Source: Aedes albopictus
Lineage: Eukaryota > Arthropoda > Insecta > Diptera > Culicidae
Assembly: GCF_035046485.1 (NCBI RefSeq)
Contig: NC_085137.1
Coordinates: forward strand, 318,476,739 to 318,540,738
Direction of reading: 5' to 3'
Length of the DNA: 64,000 nt
In this document: in pieces, positions 20,440 to 31,600 of the stretch
How the letters are laid out: each line of letters begins with the position of its first letter
Numbering within the stretch: the first letter of the stretch is position 1
The notes under the pieces: model-generated
What the model saw: the letters and a program-made list of their open reading frames with translations, nothing else
The model's database searches: none
What the model was told of the DNA's origin: nothing
Made by a program: the position numbers and the translations under genes

Positions 20440-21720
20440 TGAAGTGGAACATTTCCGTGCTGACCAGATCACTATGACGCCCCATTTTGCCCCACGCTAC
20501 TTATTAATTATGAAAAAACTAGTTTTATCCATGGATTTTCAAGCAGTTTTCGATGTTTCCATTCAAATCATAGCAATCATGATGCAAATACTCGTGAACA
20601 ACTGGATAGAGTTGATTTCCACTATGGCAGAGCACGAGTTGTGGCTTACTTTGCCCCAAGTCTCCCTTATTTTCATGTTTCGGTGCTAAATTTTACCAAA
20701 AAGCATATGAAGATCTCCGCTAACGATCTGTATCTATAAAAAAAAGTTCAATATTTCAGCGAAGGTGATCCACAATGAGGGTGGAACATTTTCATGTTGC
20801 CCATATCACTATAATGTCCCATTTTGCCCCATTTTCCTTAAAATTATTAAAATGCGTTTTTTTAAGTTCTCATGATGTATTCGAAGCTTCCGTGCAAATC
20901 ATAGCAATCATGATGCAAATAATCTTTAAAAAAAACTAGATAGAGTTGTTTTTCACCATGAAAGAGCACGAGATGTGACCTATTTTGCCCCAATTTACTC
21001 TAATTTTGATGATTCGGTGCCAAATGAAGAAAGCATATGAAGATCTCCGCTGATGATCTATCCATGAAAAACGTTCAATATTTTAGCAACGATTATCCAC
21101 CACGAGGGTAGAGCATTTTCAAGTTGCCCATATCACGATAATGTTCCATTTTGCCCCATAATCCTTCAAAACTATGGAAAATTAGTTTTTTCATATATTT
21201 TCAAGCTGTTTTCGAAGTTTTCATGCAATTACATGCAATTATGATGCAAATACTCTTAAATAAAACTAAATAGAGTTTATTTTTACCATGGATGAGCAAG
21301 GGATGTGACCTATTTTACCCCAGTTCATTCTAATTTTCATGTTTCGTTGCCAAATTTGACCAGAAAGCATATGAAGGTCTCCGTTGATGATCTACATCCA
21401 TTATTATTCTAGCAAAGATTATCTGCAACGAATATGGAACATTTTCATGCTGCCCATATCATAATAATGTCCCATTTTAACCCATATTCCCTGAAAAATT
21501 AGTTTTGATAGGTTTTCAAGCTGTTTTCGAAGTTTCCATGCAAATTATGTCAATCACGATTCAAATACTTTTAAGAAATGAGATAAAGTTGATCTCCACC
21601 ATGTAAAACACGGAATGTGACCTATTTTGACCCAATTCAGTCTAATTTCCAAAACATATTAATGCCAATGTGAATTTGAGTAAAATAGATCACACTTCGT
21701 GTTTTACCATGGTGGAAATC
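20440..21720. repeat. Tandem repeat, ~330-bp unit, about four copies
   Basis: The landmark GGAACATTTTCATG...CCCATATCACTATAATG(T)CCCATTTTGCCCC recurs at 20446, 20782, 21110 and 21436 (steps of 336, 328 and 326 bp). Each unit also carries CAAATCATAGCAATCATGATGCA or a variant and AAGCATATGAAGATCTCCGC. Units have drifted and no frame is kept; 20426-20689 is a chance ORF. The flank 20280-20440 already shows the CCCCATTTTGCC theme. Confidence 0.9.
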
Positions 21721-21795
21721 AAGTCTATCTAGGACATAAACGTGGCGACGCGAATCAAGGAAACGTCTCCATATTGATGTTCCAAAGCTTTTTAT

Positions 21796-21842
<47 letters not shown>

Positions 21843-22175
21843 TTCTTCTTCTTCTTCTTCTTCTTCTTCTTCTTCTTCTTCTTCTTCTTCTTCTTCTTCT
21901 TCTTCTTCTTCTTCTTCTTCTTCTTCCTCTTCTCGCTGTCCTCGCTGGGACTTGCCTGCCTCGCTTCAATTTAGTGTTCTTTGAGCACTTCCACAGTAAT
22001 TAATTGAAAGGCTCTCTTTGCCTGCCATTGCATGAATTTCATTATTGTGAAGCAAGGACAATGATACTCTATTCCCAGGGAGTCGAGAAAATTTCCCCTA
22101 CTGGAACGGGAATCGAACCCGCCGTTTCCAGATTGGCAATCCATAGTCTTAACCACTACGCTAACTGGAGACCCC
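21796..22175 (-). mobile_element. tRNA-derived SINE (family 3) with an expanded (GAA)n tail
   Basis: On the - strand the unit starts GGGGTCTCCAGTTAGCGTAG, has box B GGTTCGATTCC (near 22110), a body with TTCATGCAATGGCAGGCAAA, and ends in a GAA repeat that on the + strand is about 130 bp of TTC (21797-21928). The long poly-Arg/poly-Phe frames here are products of the repeat. Relatives with short tails lie at 51193-51459 and 63009-63618. Confidence 0.85.
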
Positions 22176-23087
22176 TAAGCTTTATTTACAAGGCTAATAG
22201 AACACTCCGTGAAAACCTTCGCGGTCTATTGTCGATTCCTTACTTCTCGAATTCCTGGGAAGATAATTGATAAATTCCTTGAGGCTATGGTTGCTTCCTG
22301 GTGAAATTTTCACGTGACGTGACTGCCCAAAGAGAATTACCTTGGTGCACTTGACAAGGCTTTGCGTTGCATCAAGTGCATCGCGGTGTATGATCTGAAA
22401 TCCTCTCTCTAAAGGTTTTTAGGCGAATCGTGTAATGAGTCATATGAGAAAAAAGTCTTCATTGCCGAATTCATTACTAAATATTCTGCTTCATGATATT
22501 ATGACTACAAGTCAATATCATGACATTAATGATTGTTAACATACATATTTGTGACCCTTTTTTATGAAGAAATCATGGTTGTCATGGTATGGCAAACCTT
22601 TTCTTGTTTTCAGTTAACAGTATCATGACACTGAGTCATAATTTATGGTCATAGTTAATAATATCTGTAGCGTTAAGTTAGGTCAGAATCGTAGTGTGAA
22701 GTAGGAACCCAGCTCAGTAATATATGCAGCTGGAGGTAAGTGAATATGTTTTGAATGCAAAATTTATATTTCTTAGAAAATATTTGTTTCCATTTTTTTT
22801 TAATTGCAATTTTATTCACACTGATTTGAATTTCTGAAAAATTAAAATCATTTTCAACCTTTTTGTGAGAACTCTATGTCTGAATGCTCGAATGCTGACC
22901 ACTCATCCTCTGGTATAGCCGTCTGCATGAATCTCAGATAGAAAAAAGTCTTTCATTTAAGTTAAAATACACGTTAATAAAAATTAAAAAATAACCTACA
23001 TATGGAATATTGAGAAAAAAGTTACAAATAACTATAAATCATGAATCAAAAATACTAGTTTAACGAATAAGGTGAATTAAATCACAA
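22176..23087. other. No gene recognised
   Basis: AT-rich, no credible coding frame; CATGA/TCATGA words are frequent around 22490-22660 but I see no regular period. Confidence 0.4.
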
Positions 23088-24212
23088 CCCGAGCAAAGTC
23101 TAACAATAAAATGATAGCAAATGAAAAACACGATTTATAATCAACAGCAAATTAATATCACATTTTTAATATCGATTTGTCTTTATTAAATTTCGTATTT
23201 TGATATCTTTTTGCTGTCTTTTCTAATTAGTATAAATATATAATATAGTTTTGAAGTTATTTCAAAACTTATAGCCAATTTTGTGTAATACATCAAATGA
23301 TATACCATACATCTTATTAACCCTCTAATACCCAACCCCGCCTTTAGACGGGGTATAGTTTGAGCATTTTTGTAATTTTTGTTTCGTGGGAAATCAAAAT
23401 GTTTATATTTTTGGCTGATATTTAGGACTGTTTTGTATATCTCACAATGGTTTTTGGTGTATTTTAAAGCGTATTTACATTTTTTTTTAAATCATTGAAA
23501 AATTGATGTTTTGGTCACCTTTTAGAAGTCATTGTTTATTTTGTATTGAATCGCTACAATTAACATATTTTAAATTTTTCCCAAACCATTCTATCCTTGT
23601 TTAATAGTTTAAGGGGATCGAATACACTCTAAAATTATTTTCCTTAAAATTACACGGAAGATAAAATTTTATATGATAAAAATTTAAAATAAAAATATTT
23701 CAACAATAATCATAAAATCTCAAAATTTTTTCATCCCGAAAAATCCGCACCCCAAATAGGCTTCCAGGAAAAATATAAAAGTGTGGGGATGTTCAAAAAT
23801 AAAAATTAGAAAAATCAGAAACTGATATTCACGAAATCGAGAATTAAAAAGAATCATCTTCCAAAACATGTTTAAATCGATTTTAGATGACAAAAAATGA
23901 TATTTAGATCAAAATCAAAAATTTGGGTATTAGAGGGTTAAATACATTAAGGTTTTCATATTACCCGAAAAACCTTCTCATTTGACGATTTTTTTTTCCA
24001 TTTTTTCGAACTGATAACAAAAACTGTTATCAATTTGCTATCAGTGATAGCAGGAGCTGTATTCAGCTTGTTTTTACATGAACATTTTTCTGCTTTAATT
24101 TTTGATGGTTTAATCGTTAAAATGGCCAAATCAACAACAACCTCAGTTATCATAATTTGCAATATCACAACATCAAAATTAGTTCTTAGTTTCCTGTCAG
24201 ACTTTGCTCGGG
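23088..24212. mobile_element. TIR element (CCCGAGCAAAGTCT ends) carrying a nested piggyBac-like MITE
   Basis: CCCGAGCAAAGTCTAACA at 23088-23105 pairs with TGTCAGACTTTGCTCGGG at 24195-24212 (one mismatch in 18). No transposase frame is visible. The interior is interrupted by 23321-23937. I could not define its target duplication. Confidence 0.65.
23321..23937. mobile_element. piggyBac-like MITE with TTAA target duplication
   Basis: The ends CCCTCTAATACCCAA (23321-23335) and TTGGGTATTAGAGGG (23923-23937) are exact reverse complements, and TTAA flanks both (23317-23320 and 23938-23941). A TTAA duplication with CCC-starting ends is characteristic of the piggyBac superfamily. No transposase coding sequence in 617 bp. 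Confidence 0.85.
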
Positions 24213-24256
24213 AAATGTACGTCATGATTCTAGAGTACATACGTTATTACATCATG

Positions 24257-24425
24257 GGGGCTATCCATTTATCACGTAAGGGAATTTTCACGATTTTTTG
24301 ACACTCCTATAGGGGGGACCCTTATAAGATTTTTTGTATGAGAGCCCAAATATTTTTGTATGGCGCGTAAGATTTTTCAAACCCCCCTCCCCCTATAAAC
24401 ACTTACGTTATTAATGGACAGCCCC
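24257..24425. mobile_element. 169-bp MITE with GGGGCTRTCCATT ends
   Basis: GGGGCTATCCATTTATCACG at the left pairs with the right end ...CGTTATTAATGGACAGCCCC. ATG is found on both sides. The interior phrase GGCGCGTAAGATTTTTCAAA reappears in inverted form at 39450-39480 and, diverged, at 37478-37510, which links it to the foldback element there. Confidence 0.75.
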
Positions 24426-25327
24426 ATGATTCAATTTGCCTTTTTTGCCAAATGAATGAAACCAGAATCAGAAATGACAAGTAGTAGTTCCAAGCCTGTG
24501 CACAAGGGAGGGGTTTTGGGGGTCAAACCCCTCCCATTGCCGATGTTCCATATACTAGGCGCCCCTCCACCCTTTGAATAAATAAGGAAAAACTCTTCCC
24601 TTGACGCCTTTTTTGTGCACGGACCTGAGTAGTTCCACCAATAAGGCTTATAGGTTTATATACTTAAGTTATAGTTCTACAGTACATGCGTCATGATTTT
24701 ATGATACAATTTATCGTCGAGACTATGTTACGGAAAAAATGATTGATAATATCATGATTTTTTTATGGTGTATTGTCATAGCATTTATAGCGAAATCATG
24801 ACTTATTTTGACAGTTTCGAGTTTGGAATGTGTTCCCGTGTACTATAGGAATCTCTGGTGGAATTCCTAGAGCAGATTGTGTAAGCCAAAATTGAACATT
24901 ACTAGTAGTCTAGCAAAATGATTTCAAAATCTTTTCAGCAGACAAGTTTGAATAAATAAGATATTATTAGAGACAACCATGCTGTAAATTTGATGAAATG
25001 TATTTCACTTATCGCCACATGGGGTAAGGGAAATTATTGTTAACAAAAAAAATTGACTGGCAGTTTTGGATTTCGGCTTCGACCGTATTTGGTTTTAGAT
25101 TTGATATTTTGTTATCTTCGCCGACGTTCCGGTTCTCTGATCAAGGCTTGATTATTATTACTATAAACAGTGTTGTAATCATTTAGCTTGTTTTCATGTA
25201 AACTGTTAATTTTGTGTTTTCTGGAGCAAGCCACGACGACGTGCAATTTTTGCTTTCTTCCCTCTCCGTCCTTATCGGTTATAAAGAATTAAATTTGAGT
25301 TTTAATTCAAATATTAATTCCCACTGC
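24426..25327. other. No gene recognised
   Basis: A weak inverted pair (CCTGTGCACAAGG near 24496 and CCTTTTTTGTGCACGG near 24608) may bound a further short MITE. Otherwise nothing nameable. Confidence 0.35.
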
Positions 25328-25344
25328 ACTAACGTAACTTGAGT

Positions 25345-25686
25345 TATGAAAATACTTTATAGATTTTTTAATGACATTTCCTGTATAGTATGGTATTCCT
25401 TTTTTTTCTAAATGTTTCGTTTCAGAGTTTGCAAGATATTTCAGCGGTAGATGACATTTTTATTCAAGATTACGATTTTTGACCCATTTTCAAGATTTGG
25501 CTCTGCTATGGATTTATGCCGTTTGAGCCTTTATTATAAGTTATTATATTACCTTTGTAAATGTTTTGTGAAAAGATAAAGAGGTTTTATGCCTTTTTGA
25601 GAACGATTTCATAAAGAGAAAAAGGAAACCACTCAAAGGGGCTTTTCTCTCTTTCTAAATTTTTGTTAAAAATAAAACTGAACTAA
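25345..25686 (+). mobile_element. Severely 5'-truncated retrotransposon insertion with 17-bp target duplication
   Basis: ACTAACGTAACTTGAGT flanks the 342-bp segment at 25328-25344 and 25687-25703. The 3' part contains TTGGCTCTGCTATGG and GAGCCT, like the 3' UTR of the ORF1-only element at 13257-14470, and ends in an A-rich tract with AAAATAAAACTGAAC. Confidence 0.75.
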
Positions 25687-25809
25687 ACTAACGTAACTTG
25701 AGTCAATTGTTCACCGCAAGTGAGCAAATAAACGATCAAATGTCTAGTTGATAATATAAAGTAGAAAAACAGAGCAACGTCTGATAATTCAATTACCGTC
25801 CTGTCCGGC

Positions 25810-26013
25810 ATTAGAATAACTAGCCACAGAAGTTCAATGTCGCGACAGTTCGTGTGACTAACATCTAGTTGTCAAATAAATTTTGTTTACCAAAACAAAA
25901 GATCCTCTACAAGATGGACACTTAAAAATAATGAATTACTGCAATTAAAGTTATCAACATAATTAAATACGAAAAGTGACTACAGCGCCATTGGAGTTCT
26001 AGTGTATTTCTAT
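25810..26013. mobile_element. 204-bp non-autonomous element, copy A (8-9-bp target duplication)
   Basis: It runs from ATTAGAATAACTAGCC to CTAGTGTATTTCTAT, flanked by CTGTCCGGC on the left and TTGTCCGGC on the right (8 of 9 identical). The same sequence in opposite orientation forms copy B at 58304-58760. The 9-bp duplication fits Mutator-like elements, although the ends form only weak inverted repeats. Confidence 0.75.
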
Positions 26014-27235
26014 TTGTCCGGCCTTAAAATCGTTAAAACGACACAAACACATTAGCTTTGTTATACCAAATATTGTTTTATTTTCATAGACATTACTCAA
26101 GCCCTTAACCCTAGCAGCTTGTTGGGGTCAATGACCCAGACAGGCACGCTGAACGTGCACTACGACATCGTGATGCGTCTAGCTCAACATCTTAGAAAGA
26201 TTAAAAATATATTTTATCATCAAAAACTAATCAACTTTCAAACTGATTGTTTGGATAAGATCCCTACCATCCATTTTGCCGGCTGCTCTACATCACCTGC
26301 CTAGCTCATCTGATCCATTGTTTCTAGTCAACAACACAACGTAGTCTAGTCCAGTTAAGTGGAGTGTACACTTAGTTAAGTAAATAAAATGTGAATTCTA
26401 ACAAATGTTTTACTAACTGGAAAAAATGTTGTCTTGAGCCAATCCTACCACTTGTTCGATTACTGATATTTTGAACCATCCCTTTGAGGTATAGGCAAAA
26501 TAACGGTTGTAAAACTGACGAATTGCCATTTCTTCTATCGTTGGAAAGAGATGTAGAAAAGCCGTAAAAAACTGAATGATTATAAGCTCAGCTAAGCTTG
26601 GCTAAGACTGACTGTAAACGAGATTATTTGTTTGCACGGGTCGTTTTTTGAACCTATTGACTTGATTTTTCGTATACGGATAGTACTGACCATGTCTCCC
26701 TATGTACAAATTTTCATTTGGTTGAAAATTAAGGCCAAAAATTGACCCGTGCTAAGTCATTCGGTCGCCTTTTGGCCAAATGCCATTTGACCGAACGCCA
26801 TTTGGTCAAAAGGGTCATTTGACCGAATGCCATTTGTCCTTATGCCGTTTGGCATTGAAGAAATGATTAACTTAGTGATCCTGCACTTTTTTTAACACCC
26901 TATGATTTGAAGAAGGAAAAATCTCTAGAAAATATTAGCTTCAATGCTAAATAATCTTTGAATGGTAAAATTAGAAAAAATGGCCTATGATTAAAAGAAG
27001 GAAATACAGTGGGGACCCGATTATGTCTACCCCCGATTTTGTCAGCTTTTTGACCCGATTTTGTCAGCCTTTTTTTGAAGTAAAAAAAATAATTTGTATT
27101 TCATTCAGAATTTCAATGAACAAAACTCGTGTAACTTTTGAAAACGGCCAAACTTTTTTTTTGTAAACTAACACATAGAGGCAATTTTAGCACCCAACCC
27201 TTGCCAATGTTTTAAACCAATATTGTTTTTTCCAG
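26014..27235. other. No gene; short-period CCATTTG(A/G)CC repeats
   Basis: At 26755-26870 the words GCCATTTGACCGAA and variants recur in both orientations at 11-22-bp spacing. At 27008-27070 GACCCGATTTTGTCAGC occurs twice. The ORF at 26119-26304 has no recognisable product. Confidence 0.5.
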
Positions 27236-27516
27236 CTCTCTCTCTTCTTGGCGTAACGTTCCAACTGAAACACAGCCTACTCCTCAGCTTAGTATTTTAT
27301 GAGAACTTTTATAATTTTTAACTGAGATCCCCTACAGCCAATGTTTATTTTGCATTTGTACATATATCGTGTGGTAGTCATGAAGATAGGTATACACAAG
27401 GTAGTTAAGGAAATGTCGATTATGAAATGAATTCTGAGCTAACCGGGAATCAAACTCATCACCCTCAGCATGGTTTTGCCGATTGCACGTGCGCTTACCA
27501 CATCGGCTATATGGGC
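27236..27516 (-). mobile_element. Feilai-like SINE, diverged full-length copy
   Basis: On the - strand it runs from GCCCATATAGCCGATGTGGT through a box-B-like GTTTGATTCCC to GGAACGTTACGCCAAGAAGA and (GA)n. Same family as 39011-39298, with about 20 percent divergence by eye. Confidence 0.75.
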
Positions 27517-27524
27517 ATAAAGAC

Positions 27525-27746
27525 TATAGATAGTAGAGTAAACATAGATCCGCTAAGATGAATCCGTTGTATCCAAACGAACTGTCAAAATCTGTATCCA
27601 AACGAGCATGACGTCACGATTTGGACAACATCAATGGAACGCATGACGTCATATTCAATCGTCGCACTTTTGAAAATTACTACTTACACGCTTGAAACAT
27701 TTTAGTCAGCGGTGTCCGCGGATCTATGTTTACTCTACTATCTATA
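27525..27746. mobile_element. 222-bp MITE with 29-bp perfect TIRs and 8-bp target duplication
   Basis: The first 29 bp (from TATAGATAGTAGAGTAAACA) are the exact reverse complement of the last 29 bp, 27718-27746. ATAAAGAC flanks both sides (27517-27524 and 27747-27754). It sits directly at the 5' edge of the Feilai-like SINE, so it inserted next to or into that end. Confidence 0.9.
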
Positions 27747-27927
27747 ATAAAGACTATTCTTCTTAATTTCCTCTGGAACAGAACAAACAATAAATGCTGC
27801 CTGTTGTTGTGATTACAAGTCAATCCATTCTTTCCGGCATCTCTGGGATTTATCTAGGTTTACTTGTTTGGATCGATCCAGATATGCTAACATTTGAAAA
27901 GGGCACAACAATCATTTCAAATATTGG

Positions 27928-28595
27928 TGTTACGGATTGCGTCCGATAGGCCCTTTGGAACGGATCTACACTGAAGCGGCGCGTACGATAGACGACGCGC
28001 TGCGGTAAAATGTCATCGTTGACACGTCGTTGGCAGATGACTCAAGGATGACATCAGCGAAATAGAAGATAATGATAAACAACCTTGTGCAAGCGAAGAG
28101 CTAATGGTTAAGCTAAATTAATTAAAATCTAAATATTTCGTTCTACCTCTTTTGAAAACGTAGTAATGCATTTGTTATTCTAAGCTTATGAGACTAAAAG
28201 GTTTGTAGTGTTCAAAGTTCGTGTAATTAATTGAATTTCATGCAAATAACACTACAACAAAACATGCCCACATGTATGTTAATCAGTTCTTAAAATTACA
28301 GCCTAAAATCAGTATTATAACTACAAACTATCTAAATTCCTTAATTGTAACCTAATTAGTACGGATATGTAAGTACGGAATGCTATACTCTTATGCAATA
28401 TCTAATTGAAATCTTAATCTAATAGCTTACGTAACCTTCATAAACGGCAGCAGGAATTCTTATTGGATTTTCATATAGTGAGGAAACTAATTTGTAAGTA
28501 GCTTAAATTTATCAATGAATTCGCTTTGTTTAATAAACTATCTTTCCAGTCGAGTTTTGCGGAAAATCCCGAACTGCGAAACAGTTTTTATTACA
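27928..28595 (+). repeat. 5' LTR of the BEL/Pao element
   Basis: 668 bp, TG...CA ends, AATAAA at 28532-28537 that would serve in the 3' copy for polyadenylation. The gag-pol frame is open back into the LTR (an ATG at 28515), but that start lies close to the expected RNA end. Confidence 0.95.
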
Positions 28596-28628
28596 CTCGA
28601 AAATTATCCAAGAAGATTCCGCGCAGTT

Positions 28629-31600
28629 ATGAGCAGTTCAGGTAAGCATCCTACCGGTTGCTGTAAGGCGTGTAACCGCCCGAACAACGCCGAAGTTATG
28701 ATCGCTTGTGACATTTGTGGAAGCCGTTTCCACCACACTTGTGCGGGAGTGCAATCGTCGACGTTGCTCAAGCCTTGGGGTTGTGGCTATTGCTCTAGCC
28801 GAGGCGACGGCACCAGCAGTTCAGCGATATCCGTCAGCTCTTCTAGTTCTAGTGCCCGATTACGTTTGAGGCAACTGGAAGAGTCGAAAGCACTCGACGA
28901 CCGCCTTCTACTCCAGCAGGCTGAGCGAGAACGAGCTTTTCTAGCTGAAAAACACCAACTAGAGTCGGAAATCCAGGCAGAAAGACAGTTGAGGGGAAGT
29001 ACATCAAGCTTTAGGAGCAGGCACAGTCGTCATAGCTACAAGAGTGAGATTCGAACGTGGATCAACCAGTCAACAGACACTCCAGGGAAGGCTGAGGGCC
29101 AACAAGCCGGTGCGTCAACATCAACCCCGCTTGCATCCACAGAAAACGTAGCGTTAGCGGTACCGGTCCAGCAAGTTGTCCCGCCAAGTCAATCGACCAT
29201 TCTCCCGGATCATTCGACGGCAGTTCAAGAGATTGTCAGTCACCGTTCACTCTCCGAAGCAAACATCATCCAAGCCCCGGGCATTCATCCTCCGAACGCC
29301 CAAGGTCAAGCAAGCATTGTGGCTGTAGTTTCGGTAGCTGGCTGCGATCCGTTAGGAACAGCAACATTGACCAATGCTGTTACCACCCCTCCGTTCGCGC
29401 AGTTGATCTCAGCTCCGAATCACGACGTCTTCCAGCAAGACCAGCAGAAACCATCTCCACCATATCCGATCAGACGACAGCATCCACCGACGAATCAGTC
29501 AGGTCCAAAGGAACCAGCGTTGTCAGATGCGGAACCATTGGTGGGACGTCAGGTTCCTGCCCAAGCCTATGCTGAAGGAGAAGTTCATGCGGGAGCAATA
29601 GGTCCGCAGCAACAGAAGGTGCCCCAGCAAGTCCAACAGCCTAATCAACCTTTCCGCCCCAATACCGGTTACTACGTTCCGCCAGCCATGAACCTGAATA
29701 CTCCAGCACATGCAGCTGTATCGTTTCCCGTACAGTGGCCACCAAATGCTAATGTGGGTTTCGTGGGTAATCGATACCCAACTGTCAGCCAGCATCCCGT
29801 GCCACCAGCCAGCGCGTGTTATCCCACAAGTTTCTACCAGCCACCATACAATGCTGGTCAGCCCACAGGTCCAATACCGACTTGGGGACCACTGAATGCA
29901 GCACATCAGCGGTCGAATACGGTGCAGGAAGCAACAATAAGAACCAACACGACGCAAGTTCAGCGGGAGCCTGGACATAACACTCAGCAGTCCTTTGCAG
30001 GCCAAGCTCCGAGCTTCTACCCTGCGCCAACTGCTGAAGGAGTTTTGAGTGCACAACATTTAGCCGCCCGTCAAGTTGTATCCCGCGATCTTCCCAGATT
30101 TTCTGGTGATCCCCTTGAGTGGCCAATGTTCATTAGCGCATATGAGTCCACGACGGCCATGTGTGGGATTCAGCCGGACGAGAACCTGGCCAGGCTTCAG
30201 AAATGCTTGGTAGGAGGCGCCAGGGAGAAAGTTCTTAGCATCCTAACGCTGCCGGCTGCGCTACCCGAGATTATTGAGACACTGCGGGAAGAATGTGGAC
30301 GACCAGAACAGCTGGTTCATTGCCTCCTGGTAAAGATTCGACACGCTCCTGCTCCGAACGTTAACAAACTCGACACGTTAATTAACTTTGGCAGGGAGAT
30401 CAGGAATTTGGTAACCTACATCGAAGCTGCAAATTTGCAGGATCATTTGTCGAATCCGATGCTATTGTCAGAACTTGTAGGGAAGTTGCCCCCAAGTCTT
30501 CGGCTAGATTGGGGGCTTCATACGCAGAAGGTTCCCCAAGTGACACTAAAAGCTTTTAGCGATTACGTCACGTCAATTAAGGCTGCTGCGTGCAAGGTTT
30601 CATTGCCAAATGAAAGCTGTCAGGAGGAAAGCCGTCGTGGAAAAAAGGAGAAAGGTGGTTTCGTCAATGCACACTCCATCGATGAGAAGCGTGTGACCGA
30701 GTGCAGTACGAGAAACACGAATAACACATCGTCTTCTAAGAAGGAGTTTCTGCCTAGGTCCGAAACCTTCAAACCCAAGCCATGCCCTGTTTGCAACCGG
30801 AACGATCACAAGCTTCGAGAATGTGAAAAGTTTATCGGCTTCAATGTGGATCAGCGTAAGCGTCTTGTCGGTGAAATGAAGCTGTGCCAACGTTGCTTAG
30901 GGAGCCACGGCAAATGGCCATGCAGAATGAAGCAGTCATGCGAGGTCGACGGCTGTGCAGAACCGCATCATAAACTTCTGCATCCCTCGAAACCGAAAAC
31001 CAGCAGCAGCGTCCAACCAGCAGGTTCATCTGGTGTTATTTTCGCCCACTGTTCACGGCAAGCCGGCGTACTATTCAAGGTACTTCCCGTCATTCTCTCT
31101 AGTAACGGGAAATCCGTCTTGACCTTCGCTTTCCTGGATGACGGATCCAACCTCACGCTGATGGAAGAGGAAATTGCCGATGAGCTTGGATTGCAGGGTA
31201 ACGTAAGTTCATTATGCATCCAATGGACCGGTAGCGTAACAAGGAAAGAACCGACCTCACGACAAGTTGAGCTGCGCATTTCTGGCGTCCATGGTGGACC
31301 GGAGTATACCATGTCCGAAGTCCAAACCGTGCCTCACTTGGATCTGCCTCAACAAAGCCTGGACTATGAGAAACTCTCCAAGGAATTCCCACACTTAAGG
31401 GGACTTCCAGTACGAAGCTTTTCGAATGCGGTGCCCAAGGTTCTTATTGGACTAGATAACGCGGCGTTGAAGCTGACACTGGACAAACGCGAGAGACGAA
31501 GCAAGGAACCAATAGCTGCCAAAACGAGACTTGGGTGGACGATTTTTGGAGGAGCACAAGGAGGACAACAACGGGCGGATCGCGTCATGCTACACGTATG

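Noticed and set aside
21637..21974. Long poly-Arg (-) and poly-Phe (+) ORFs
   Set aside because: They are translations of the TTC/GAA microsatellite at the tail of a SINE.
28515..28628. Gag-pol start at the ATG inside the LTR
   Set aside because: The frame is open there, but the position lies in the LTR near its poly(A) signal; the ATG at 28629 after the LTR is the more likely start. Not excluded.
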